From the NCBI GenBank assembly GCA_023434025.1, contig JAEYTL010000030.1, positions 62,001 through 126,000 of the forward strand: 64,000 bases of DNA, written 5' to 3'. Source of the DNA: Bacteroidota bacterium. Its GTDB lineage: Bacteria > Bacteroidota > Bacteroidia > Flavobacteriales > Flavobacteriaceae. The translations under genes and the position numbers were made by a program. The notes beneath the pieces are model-generated. The model worked only from the letters and a program-made list of their open reading frames with translations, was not told the DNA's origin and searched no databases. Below, piece by piece: positions 1 to 7,235 of this stretch (position 1 is the stretch's first letter; each line of letters opens with the position of its first letter).

Positions 1-134
1 CAAGAGCTGAAAAAACCGGGAGAAACATTTCAAAAAACACAACAATTAAAATTCCTGCTCACAACATTCCGGCATTCAAACCTGCAAAAGTATTTGTAGA
101 AGGTGTGAAAACCAACACTGAAGTAGCAGTATAA
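1..134 (+). CDS. HU/IHF-family DNA-binding protein, C-terminal end (5' truncated)
   Basis: The reading frame enters from the left edge and ends at TAA 132-134. The visible tail has the HU beta-arm/C-terminal signature: a Thr-Gly-Arg-Asn core, then Ile-Pro-Ala, Pro-Ala-Phe-Lys-Pro and a final Lys-hydrophobic stretch. HU proteins are small dimeric nucleoid proteins that bend DNA. The protein ends in a short extension (VEGVKTNTEVAV). No terminator separates it from the small basic gene that starts 30 nt downstream, so the two may be co-transcribed. The start and N-terminal half lie outside the window. Confidence 0.88.
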   Translation, partial: RAEKTGRNISKNTTIKIPAHNIPAFKPAKVFVEGVKTNTEVAV

Positions 135-164
135 ATCATTTATTAATAGCAAAAAGATCACACT

Positions 165-257
165 ATGCCAAGTGGAAAAAAGAGAAAAAGACATAAGGTA
201 GCGACGCACAAACGTAAAAAAAGAGCGAGAGCTAACCGTCACAAAAAGAAAAAGTAG
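165..257 (+). CDS. 30-residue very basic protein, ribosomal-protein-like (bS22/mS38-type motif)
   Basis: An ATG at 165 opens a 30-codon frame ending at TAG 255-257. About 20 of the 30 residues are Lys, Arg or His, and there are no acidic residues. The spacing KRKRHK-x3-HKRKKR-x3-NR resembles the AURKAIP1/COX24 C-terminal motif of mitochondrial mS38 and actinobacterial bS22, short helices that insert into small-subunit rRNA. That relation is inferred from motif spacing only. An A-rich leader precedes the start, and the stop codon lies inside an intrinsic terminator hairpin. Position between HU and RNase G suits a growth-related gene. Automated gene callers with a length cut-off would miss it. 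Confidence 0.8.
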   Translation: MPSGKKRKRHKVATHKRKKRARANRHKKKK

Positions 258-276
258 TTCTAAACTACTTTTTTCT
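249..276 (+). terminator. Intrinsic terminator overlapping the stop codon of the small basic gene
   Basis: AAAAAGTAGTT (249-259) pairs with AACTACTTTTT (263-273) across a CTA loop, followed by more T. The TAG stop (255-257) sits in the left arm. Confidence 0.75.
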
Positions 277-297
277 TTTACATAAAGTTCTTTGAAA

Positions 298-326
298 TGA
301 AACAGTAAAAAACAATAACTGTTTCA
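298..326. repeat. 9-bp inverted repeat in the RNase G leader
   Basis: TGAAACAGT (298-306) and ACTGTTTCA (318-326) are perfect complements around an 11-nt A-rich loop. The element lies 140 nt upstream of the RNase G start and could be an RNA hairpin in its leader. It has no T-tract. Confidence 0.5.
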
Positions 327-370
327 CCGGGTACAAGCTACCTGTTTAAAATATTGTTTAATCCATCCCT

Positions 371-443
371 ACGTAAGGTTGATGGTTGACAGTTTATGGT
401 TGATGGTATTACCAACAACCGATAACCGGCAACCGACAACTAA
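371..443. repeat. Degenerate GGTTGAtGGTTGAcaG / CAACCGataACCGgCAACC element
   Basis: The left half is built from imperfect GGTTGA/GGTTGAC units and the right half from their approximate complements (CAACCGATAACC, CAACCGACAAC). It looks like a decayed minisatellite or large imperfect hairpin of the kind common between flavobacterial genes. No coding function is seen. Confidence 0.4.
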
Positions 444-467
444 ATTGTTCGGATAAAAATTTACAAC

Positions 468-2012
468 GTGAATAAAGAATTGATCATCCGGTCAGGTTCT
501 GAGGCTGTAGATTTTGCCTTATTAAAAGATGGAAAACTAATTGAATTACACAAGGAAGAAGAACAAAAGAGCGGGTTTCAGGTGGGTGACATTTTTATGG
601 CCAAAATCAGGAAACCGGTTCCAGGACTTAATGCGGCTTTTGTGCATTTAGGCTTTGAAAAAGATGCCTTTCTACACTACCACGATCTGGGTCCGAATTT
701 ATCTTCGTTGTTAAAATTCACTAAACTTGTAAGCACAGGTAAACTAAAAGATTTCTCCCTTAAAAACTTTCAGTTTGAAAAAGAGATCGACAAAGACGGC
801 ATCATCACCGATGTGTTGAGTGCTAACCAGTCGGTTTTAGTACAAATCGTTAAAGAACCTATTTCTACCAAAGGTCCGCGTATAAGCTCCGAGCTTTCGC
901 TGGCAGGAAGATATATTGTTTTGGTTCCCTTTTCTGACCGTGTTTCTGTTTCGCAAAAAATAGAATCAAAAGAAGAAAAAGACCGCTTAAAGAAACTTGT
1001 ACAATCTATCAAACCAAAAGGATTTGGTGTTATTGTCCGTACAGTAGCAGAAGGCAAAAAAATAGCCGAATTAGACCAAGACATGCAGAATCTGCTCAGC
1101 AGATGGACTGCCATGTGTAAAAAATTACCAACAGCTCATCATCCGTCAAAAGTATTGAGCGAAGTGAACCGGGCTTCCTCTATCCTCCGCGACGTGTTCA
1201 ATGATTCCTTTACCGGAATCCACATAGACGATGAAGAACTGTTTGAGCAAACAAAAGAATCAATTGAAGAAATTGATCCTTCAAAAGTATCTATTGTCAA
1301 GTTATACCAATCGAAAGAATTGCCCATCTTTGAAAAATACCATATTGAAAGACAAATCAAAACGTCTTTCGGCAGAACGGTATCGATGAGCAAAGGAGCC
1401 TATTTGATCATTGAGCATACTGAAGCTCTTCACGTCATTGATGTGAACAGCGGAAATCGCTCCAATAAAGCTCAAAATCAGGAAGACACAGCCCTCGAAG
1501 TAAATATGATTGCGGCAGCAGAAGTTGCCAGACAATTGCGTTTGCGGGATATGGGCGGGATTATTGTAGTTGATTTTATCGATATGCAAAATCCCGAAAA
1601 CCGAAAAGTACTTTTTGATTTCTTACGACAGGAAATGAGCGACGACAAAGCTAAACACAAAATCTTACCGCCGAGTAAGTTTGGATTAATCCAGATTACA
1701 AGACAACGCGTAAGACCGGAAGTTAACATTAAAACAAGAGAGGAGGATCCGAACAACGGAAACGGGGAAATTGACGCCCCGATTCAGGTTATCGACAAGA
1801 TTTCTCTTGATGTTGAACGACTCAAAAATCACAAAAAGCTGGTGCTTAACGCCCATCCCTTTGTGGCCGCATACCTAACCAAAGGTTTTCCATCATTACG
1901 TTCAAAATGGTTTTTTGAACATAAAAAATGGGTGAAAATTATACCTCGTGACGCTTACACGTTTTTACAATATCATTTTTTTGACAAAGATGGTAATGTA
2001 ATCAAAGATTAA
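468..2012 (+). CDS. rng: Ribonuclease G (Rne/Rng family)
   Basis: This is a 514-aa endoribonuclease of the RNase E/G family, acting on single-stranded RNA in rRNA maturation and mRNA turnover. It has the RNase G architecture: an N-terminal S1-like region (about residues 35-130), then the catalytic DNase-I-like region. The metal-binding acidic residues are visible as HVIDVNSG and IIVVDFIDM, with the typical spacing. No long RNase E-type C-terminal scaffold is present. The start is GTG at 468, chosen because the MNKELIIRS opening matches flavobacterial relatives and the preceding sequence is an A/T-rich leader. It is transcribed alone: a terminator lies before it (249-276) and another after it. 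Confidence 0.93.
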   Translation: MNKELIIRSGSEAVDFALLKDGKLIELHKEEEQKSGFQVGDIFMAKIRKPVPGLNAAFVHLGFEKDAFLHYHDLGPNLSSLLKFTKLVSTGKLKDFSLKNFQFEKEIDKDGIITDVLSANQSVLVQIVKEPISTKGPRISSELSLAGRYIVLVPFSDRVSVSQKIESKEEKDRLKKLVQSIKPKGFGVIVRTVAEGKKIAELDQDMQNLLSRWTAMCKKLPTAHHPSKVLSEVNRASSILRDVFNDSFTGIHIDDEELFEQTKESIEEIDPSKVSIVKLYQSKELPIFEKYHIERQIKTSFGRTVSMSKGAYLIIEHTEALHVIDVNSGNRSNKAQNQEDTALEVNMIAAAEVARQLRLRDMGGIIVVDFIDMQNPENRKVLFDFLRQEMSDDKAKHKILPPSKFGLIQITRQRVRPEVNIKTREEDPNNGNGEIDAPIQVIDKISLDVERLKNHKKLVLNAHPFVAAYLTKGFPSLRSKWFFEHKKWVKIIPRDAYTFLQYHFFDKDGNVIKD

Positions 2013-2020
2013 AAAAACAA

Positions 2021-2050
2021 ACGTCTGCCTTTTGGCGGGCGTTTTTTTTT
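2021..2050 (+). terminator. Intrinsic terminator of rng
   Basis: ACGTCTGCC (2021-2029) pairs with GGCGGGCGT through two G-U pairs, then a run of nine or more T. Confidence 0.85.
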
Positions 2051-2073
2051 GGCCTTTTGCTGCGAATTTATAC

Positions 2074-2081
2074 TACTTTTG
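2074..2081 (+). promoter_or_regulatory. -7 element TACTTTTG of the 2103 gene
   Basis: Perfect match to TAnnTTTG, 22 nt before the ATG at 2103. This rules out start codons upstream of about 2088. Confidence 0.6.
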
Positions 2082-2102
2082 AAACGTACTTTACTGTTTT
2101 TA

Positions 2103-3047
2103 ATGAAGTTTAAATTACTAATTGTCATTATTTGCTGGATATTTTTCCAAAATACTGTTACAGCTCAATCGGGTTGCACAGATGTCATGGCCCGAAATTA
2201 TAAGGCAAATGCCATTGAAAATGATGGTAGCTGTTGTTATAAAAGATTAAAAATAAAAGAATTTAATTCGTTTGTTTTAAGTGATTCACTTAACGAAACC
2301 TCAGGTTTAGTTGAATGGGATAATCATCTTTATACGCACAACGACGACACAGATTTGCACCTTTATCAGTTAGATAAAAAAGGTTCTATCACAAAAAAAA
2401 TAAAATTAAACGGCGTTAAAAACAAAGATTGGGAAGAACTTACACAAGATATAACTCATTTCTATTTGGGCGATTTTGGCAATAATACGAGTGGAAACCG
2501 AACTGATTTAATCATCTATAAAATTGCCAAAGATTCGCTTTTTGATAACCCAAAAATTGAAGTAATTACTTTTTCTTATCCTGAACAAAGTGATTTTTCC
2601 AGACAAAAAAGCAACACAACCGACTTTGACTGTGAAGCTTTTATCGCTACCGAAGATGAATTGATTTTATTTACCAAACAATGGAAAAACAAACAATCTG
2701 CCGTATATCGTTTACCTAAAAACCCCGGTCATTATGCTGCAGCATACATCACGACCCTGAAGGTAAAAGGCTTAATTACCGGAGCTGCTTTTGTGGAAGA
2801 AAAAAACCTCATCGCACTTTGTGGTCACAATAAAAAATTAAAACCTTTTATATATTTAATTACCGATTTAAAAGACTTTAACTTTGAAAAAGCCAATCAA
2901 AGAAAGATTAAACTTAAATTGCCTTTTCATCAGATTGAAGCCATCAGTACCACCAATGGTATCGATTTTTTTATAACCAATGAACGCTTTTCAAGAAAAA
3001 TTATCGGAACGGTTGAGCAGCAGTTGCATTTCTTTTCTTTAAAATAA
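2103..3047 (+). CDS. Secreted beta-propeller-like protein of unknown function
   Basis: A 314-aa protein starts at MKFKLLIVI, with a clear Sec signal peptide (about residues 1-19, cleavage after TVTA). The mature protein opens with GCTDVMARNYKANAIENDGSC, the Cys-x-Asp... Asn-Tyr... Asp-Gly-Ser-Cys module often seen at the N-terminus of secreted Bacteroidota proteins. The rest contains short beta-blade-like repeats (ETSGLVEWDNHLYTHNDD, WEELTQD, YLGDFGNN), reminiscent of propeller proteins that report on stored values. No catalytic motif was recognised. A longer upstream start (2049) is rejected because it lies before the -7 promoter element at 2074-2081 and would put the signal peptide inside the chain. 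Confidence 0.75.
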   Translation: MKFKLLIVIICWIFFQNTVTAQSGCTDVMARNYKANAIENDGSCCYKRLKIKEFNSFVLSDSLNETSGLVEWDNHLYTHNDDTDLHLYQLDKKGSITKKIKLNGVKNKDWEELTQDITHFYLGDFGNNTSGNRTDLIIYKIAKDSLFDNPKIEVITFSYPEQSDFSRQKSNTTDFDCEAFIATEDELILFTKQWKNKQSAVYRLPKNPGHYAAAYITTLKVKGLITGAAFVEEKNLIALCGHNKKLKPFIYLITDLKDFNFEKANQRKIKLKLPFHQIEAISTTNGIDFFITNERFSRKIIGTVEQQLHFFSLK

Positions 3048-3055
3048 AAAACAAT

Positions 3056-3077
3056 AATAGCTAATATATTAGCTATT
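3056..3077. repeat. 22-bp perfect palindrome
   Basis: AATAGCTAATA followed by TATTAGCTATT is perfectly self-complementary. It lies 9 nt after the stop of the 2103 gene and just before the hipA remnant, possibly a weak terminator or a scar boundary. There is no T-tract. Confidence 0.55.
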
Positions 3078-3085
3078 GTGGGAAT

Positions 3086-3400
3086 ATTTTAGTGAATTCA
3101 GCCATTATATTATCTGCTTTTTTAATGGATTTAAACGGGAACTGGAAACTTGCCCCGGATTATGACTTAACTTTTTCAACCTCATCATTTGGCATGCACA
3201 GCACCCCGGTTTTTGGTGAAAGTAAAAATCCTAACATCAATCACATCAAAGAATTGGCAAAACATTTTTTAGTAAAAAAATCCTAATCCTGTAATTGAAG
3301 AAGTTCAGGAAGCCGTTTCTCAATTTGAAAAAATTGGAAAAAATAATGACATCAGTAAAAATACAATGGATTTGATAAAAAACAATTATCCAAAATCTGA
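3086..3400 (+). pseudogene. hipA-family kinase, decayed 3' remnant
   Basis: Residues NGNWKLAPDYDLTFS and HSTPVFGESKNPNINHIKELAKHF, coded from about 3121 to 3276, match the conserved C-terminal core of HipA-type Ser/Thr kinases (toxins of HipAB-like systems). The frame breaks in an A-tract near 3273-3282. Shifted by one base it continues as KNPNPVIEEVQEAVSQF... to about 3400, a typical HipA C-terminal helix. The N-terminal kinase lobe and any hipB antitoxin are absent, and the upstream part (3092-3120) does not read as HipA. The remnant runs directly into the 3' end of the convergent pbpC gene. It is non-functional by both deletion and frameshift. Confidence 0.8.
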
Positions 3401-5767
3401 TTATTCCCGCACCAACTCCACTTTCCGCCTGATCTCTCCCCCATTTTCATCCATCACTGTAATATAATGAATTCCGGAAGTTGCTTTCAATGGCATATCG
3501 TGAAAATTTTGTGTGATGCCCAAATACGTATGGTTCACATACCAATACAATTTGATATTGGGTTGTGAATGAGCCACTTTCAGAATAACCGGTTGCACTT
3601 CACTGTTAAAATTTTTGGTAAGATAGATTTTGCTGTCGGCTTTCGGATAAATAAAATCCATAAACGGGGTTTGATTGTCTTCACAACCTGTGCGAAAAGG
3701 AGGTAATACCCAATAATCCATGTTCTTGCTTTTGTAATACCATTCCATTACCGGTGGCAATACAAACCACGATTTGGTAATCATTTCGTCCACATTTTCA
3801 CAACTGCTGTTTACACGAAATTGTTCGGTTTGGTCTAAATGGATTAGTTTATGATACGCACATTGTGCTGTTTGCCTGGCCGTAACCGGAATCCATTGTT
3901 TGCTTTTCGGACAATTTTCATTGGCCAAATAACCGCTTTTGGCACATACTTCGGCTTGTTGCAGGTTGTTCAGCGGTTTTTCAAACCAATCACTTCGCGG
4001 CAGTAAATTGAAAACATCAAACAAAATCGGAGCCGCATGACTGACGCCGGTTAACAAAGGACGACCTTCTCCGGTGGCATTTCCAACCCAAATGCCTACT
4101 ACATACTTTTTACTGGTTCCCACTGCCCACGCATCGCGATTACCAAAACTCGTTCCTGTTTTCCAGGCAATGGGTAATGAGGAATCATAAAAACGCCACG
4201 CCTCATCGCCCTCGGGACGGTTGACTTCCTTCATTGCTTCGTAGGTTAAATAAATCGAACCCGCTCCAACGATATTTTTTTGATACGATAATTTTCCGAA
4301 ATCAATTTTTTGAGTCGCATCATAATTCAACTCCGAAAATTCATTTTTGCGGTAGTGAAATTTGTTCTTTTGGTATTCATTCAACGTTCCGGTGAGTCCG
4401 GCATAGGTTTTACACAAATCCCACAAATTGGTTTCTGCTCCACCTAAAATGAGCGACAACCCATAATGATTTGGATGTCGTTTCACGGTCGTAAAACCAT
4501 ATTGTTGCAATTGGTCATAAAACCGATATACGCCAAAATCCTGCAGCATCAACACAGACGGAATATTCAACGAACGTGACAAAGCCCGTCGGGCCGGAAC
4601 CGCTCCGTCATACGTTAAATTAAAGTTTTGGGGGCTATAACCTGAAATTTGTGTGGGAATATCGGGAACCAAGGTGCTGGGCAACAATTCGCCTTCATCC
4701 AACATTCCGGCAAAAAGGAGCGGTTTCAAAATACTTCCTGTACTCCGGGGTGCCGAAACAATATCGACATCTTTCTGATGGTTTTTGTCGGTGGGAGCAT
4801 TGCCCACATAGCCCACGATATTTCGGGTTTCCACTTCCACCACCAAAATGGCTAAATTATAGACTTCGTTTTGTTTGTATTGGTTGTAATAATTTTGAGC
4901 GATTTGGTTTAACCGCTCCTGCAAAGCAAAATCGATGGTGGTTTTCACTTTTTGCCCTTCTTGTTTTTTGGCGGTTCTTTGCAATAAATGCGGAGCCATT
5001 TGCGGTAAATCAAACGGCTTTTTAGGCAACGGTTCCTGCAACGCCATTTCATACGAGAGTTCATCCAACACCTTGCTTTCATACAACTTTTGCAACAACC
5101 GGTTGCGTTTTTCGAGTAACCGCTGTTGGTTTTTTCCCGGATAAATTAAACTGGGAGCATTGGGCAAAACCGCTAGAGTAGCCGTTTCTGCCCATGACAA
5201 TTGATGCGATTGCACCCCAAAATACCGCCACGAAGCCATTTCTAAACCCACTACATTGCTTCCAAACGGAGCATGAGCAGCATATAATTTCAGGATTTCT
5301 TTTTTGGAATGACGCAGTTCTAAACGTGTTGCTAAAACTACTTCAATCCCTTTTTCAAAATACGTTCGGGTTTTTCCTTTCCGGGAAAGACGAATAACTT
5401 GTTGAGTTAACGTACTTCCACCACGTACGATGCGATTGGCTTTGCGGTTTTGCCGAAAGGCATTCCACATCGAAATCGGATTAAAACCGGGATGATAGTA
5501 AAAATGCTGGTCTTCAAAAGCAATGATACACTGTTGAAACTTATCCGGCACACTATCCGCTGCTGGAAACCGCCATTGGCCATCACGAGCGATTTTGGCT
5601 CCTAATAAATTGCCTTCCTTGCTTTCAATTACGGTGGAATACGGTTCGTTGAAAAGCGTTCGCGGTAAGCAAAAATAATAACCAATTAACAAAACAACAA
5701 TCAAAATGGATTTGATTCTGTGTTGGCCAATTTTGGTTTTGGCTTTATGGAGAAAGGGTTTGAGCAC
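3401..5767 (-). CDS. pbpC: Penicillin-binding protein 1C
   Basis: A 788-aa bifunctional peptidoglycan synthase. One N-terminal membrane helix (about 20-35) precedes a GT51 glycosyltransferase domain with catalytic Glu in EDQHF (E85) and the RGGSTLTQQ motif (115-123). The transpeptidase domain has SxxK (S345-I-L-K348), an S-x-N motif (SRSLN) and KTGTS. The C-terminal segment fits the PBP1C-specific BiPBP_C domain. PBP1C proteins characteristically pair with a bacterial alpha-2-macroglobulin, and that partner is encoded upstream on the same strand. The pairing is interrupted here by an oppositely oriented ATPase gene. Function is inferred to be cell-wall repair. Confidence 0.95.
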   Translation of the reverse strand: MLKPFLHKAKTKIGQHRIKSILIVVLLIGYYFCLPRTLFNEPYSTVIESKEGNLLGAKIARDGQWRFPAADSVPDKFQQCIIAFEDQHFYYHPGFNPISMWNAFRQNRKANRIVRGGSTLTQQVIRLSRKGKTRTYFEKGIEVVLATRLELRHSKKEILKLYAAHAPFGSNVVGLEMASWRYFGVQSHQLSWAETATLAVLPNAPSLIYPGKNQQRLLEKRNRLLQKLYESKVLDELSYEMALQEPLPKKPFDLPQMAPHLLQRTAKKQEGQKVKTTIDFALQERLNQIAQNYYNQYKQNEVYNLAILVVEVETRNIVGYVGNAPTDKNHQKDVDIVSAPRSTGSILKPLLFAGMLDEGELLPSTLVPDIPTQISGYSPQNFNLTYDGAVPARRALSRSLNIPSVLMLQDFGVYRFYDQLQQYGFTTVKRHPNHYGLSLILGGAETNLWDLCKTYAGLTGTLNEYQKNKFHYRKNEFSELNYDATQKIDFGKLSYQKNIVGAGSIYLTYEAMKEVNRPEGDEAWRFYDSSLPIAWKTGTSFGNRDAWAVGTSKKYVVGIWVGNATGEGRPLLTGVSHAAPILFDVFNLLPRSDWFEKPLNNLQQAEVCAKSGYLANENCPKSKQWIPVTARQTAQCAYHKLIHLDQTEQFRVNSSCENVDEMITKSWFVLPPVMEWYYKSKNMDYWVLPPFRTGCEDNQTPFMDFIYPKADSKIYLTKNFNSEVQPVILKVAHSQPNIKLYWYVNHTYLGITQNFHDMPLKATSGIHYITVMDENGGEIRRKVELVRE

Positions 5768-5860
5768 TGAATTATGCGTATAAAATGGTATAGAATTAAC
5801 GGTAAATTTACTGATTTTATTGTAGTAAAATCATTTCTCCCCTTTTTTAAAATTACGTTT

Positions 5861-5920
5861 TTTTGTGGTTGTAATCCTAAAATATTATAATATTTTGTGG
5901 TTGTAATCCTAAAATATTAT
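5861..5920. repeat. Tandem direct repeat, two exact 28-nt copies with period 32
   Basis: Copies at 5861-5888 and 5893-5920 are identical (TTTTGTGGTTGTAATCCTAA plus AATATTAT), with a 4-nt spacer. They lie between the pbpC start and the ATPase gene, upstream of the latter's promoter. They could be regulator-binding iterons or an insertion scar. With only two copies and no cas genes this is not a CRISPR array. Confidence 0.85.
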
Positions 5921-5949
5921 GTTTTTTATACACTTGAACTTTTATTTAT

Positions 5950-5957
5950 TATTTTTG
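5950..5957 (+). promoter_or_regulatory. -7 element TATTTTTG of the ATPase gene
   Basis: Matches TAnnTTTG and ends only 5 nt before the ATG at 5963, implying a leaderless or nearly leaderless transcript. Confidence 0.45.
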
Positions 5958-5962
5958 CGCTT

Positions 5963-7075
5963 ATGATAAATAGAGTTTTACATCAAAATATCCTTGAAGA
6001 TTGGGATAAGAAGAAAGCCATTGTCTTGCTTGGTCCACGTCAAGTAGGCAAAACCACTTTGATTCAAAATCTTGTAGAAGGAAAAAAAGTATTGTTTTTA
6101 AATGGCGACGACCCACAAACGCGTTTACAATTTTCGAATGCGAACTTTACGTTTCTAAAAAACACGGTAGCAGATTATGATGTCATTGTGATTGATGAAG
6201 CTCAACGGATAGAAAACATTGGGATTACCACAAAAATGCTCGTTGACGCCAAGTTAGACAAACAATTTATTTTGACAGGCTCATCGTCATTAGATTTAGG
6301 CAACGAAATCAATGAACCGCTTACCGGAAGAAAATGGGAGCATCAACTTTTTCCGTTGAGTTGGCAAGAAGTGAGTAAGCATTACAGTTTTGCGGTTGCC
6401 TATAATCGATTGGAAGAGTTCTTGATATACGGTTTATATCCTGAAGTGGTTACAGAAACCAAAAAGCAAAAAATCCTATTGGAATTGGCCGGAAGTTATT
6501 TATATAAAGACATTTTAGAATTGGCTACTATCAAAAAACCCGACTTGCTGATGAAGCTTCTGAACGCTTTGGCTCTTCAAGTGGGAAGTGAAGTTTCGTA
6601 TAACGAACTGGCAAAGATTTTGGGCGTTGATCGAGCCACCATAGTGAATTACATTGATTTGCTGGAAAAAGTCTTTGTCATTTTCCGATTGCATCCCTAT
6701 TCGACTAACCAACGCAATGAAATTACTGCCAAACCAAAAATTTATTTTTATGATAACGGTATAAGAAACGCCATTATTGGGCAATTTAATCCGTTGCAAA
6801 ACCGACAAGATATTGGTGCGTTGTTTGAAAATTTCTTCATTAGCGAACGCATTAAAAAACTAAGTTACGCTGGTTTTTATGGCAAAACGCATTATTGGCG
6901 AAACACGCAAAAAGCTGAAATTGATTTTTTAGAAATTTTGGAAAACGAAATTACAGCTTACGAAATCAAATACAACCCCAAAAAGCAAGTACGTTTTACC
7001 AAGTCATTCACTGAACATTATCAGCCGAAAGAAACGATTGTGATTCATTCGGGGAATTTTTGGGACTATCTGTGA
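5963..7075 (+). CDS. AAA-family ATPase with DUF4143 domain
   Basis: A 370-aa protein of the AAA_14/DUF4143 group. The N-terminal P-loop is GPRQVGKTT (about residues 24-32), with Walker B in VIVIDEAQRI and sensor-like TGSSS. A middle winged-helix region (SYNELAKILGVDRATIVNYIDLLEK) is followed by a C-terminal DUF4143 part whose EIDFLE...AYEIKY resembles the PD-(D/E)xK nuclease-fold core. Function in the family is unknown; members are patchily distributed and behave like accessory genes. It sits on the opposite strand between pbpC and the macroglobulin gene, next to a direct repeat, suggesting acquisition into a former operon. The start at 5963 is chosen because 22 upstream codons would span the promoter. 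Confidence 0.88.
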   Translation: MINRVLHQNILEDWDKKKAIVLLGPRQVGKTTLIQNLVEGKKVLFLNGDDPQTRLQFSNANFTFLKNTVADYDVIVIDEAQRIENIGITTKMLVDAKLDKQFILTGSSSLDLGNEINEPLTGRKWEHQLFPLSWQEVSKHYSFAVAYNRLEEFLIYGLYPEVVTETKKQKILLELAGSYLYKDILELATIKKPDLLMKLLNALALQVGSEVSYNELAKILGVDRATIVNYIDLLEKVFVIFRLHPYSTNQRNEITAKPKIYFYDNGIRNAIIGQFNPLQNRQDIGALFENFFISERIKKLSYAGFYGKTHYWRNTQKAEIDFLEILENEITAYEIKYNPKKQVRFTKSFTEHYQPKETIVIHSGNFWDYL

Positions 7076-7077
7076 TA

Positions 7078-7235
7078 TGGGTTCCTCCAGAGTCAGAGAC
7101 TTCGGAGAGCGGAGTTTCATATAAAGTTGGCAGTTCTCAGTCTCAGTTTTCAGTAAGCATATATTCAGATAAAATTGAAATGAACCAACCCAATCTTAAT
7201 GAGATTCCTCCTTCGTCGGAATGACAACCTGCCCT
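7078..7235. other. Intergenic region with degenerate repeat sequence
   Basis: Contains CAGTTCTCAGTCTCAGTTTT-type reiterated CAGTNTC units (about 7131-7150) and a GAGATTCCTCCTTCGTCGGA block (7200-7219) of the kind scattered between flavobacterial genes. No gene was seen. Confidence 0.35.

Noticed and set aside
30..242. 70-aa minus-strand frame across the left end
   Set aside because: It overlaps HU and the small basic gene in antisense; its Phe/Cys/Tyr-rich composition is what A/G-rich Lys codons give in reverse.
4651..5025. 124-aa open frame antisense to pbpC
   Set aside because: It lies inside a clearly conserved gene, has no promoter or family features, and reads as a shadow of the real frame.
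5861..5920. Possible CRISPR array
   Set aside because: Only two repeat copies with a 4-nt spacer and no cas genes.
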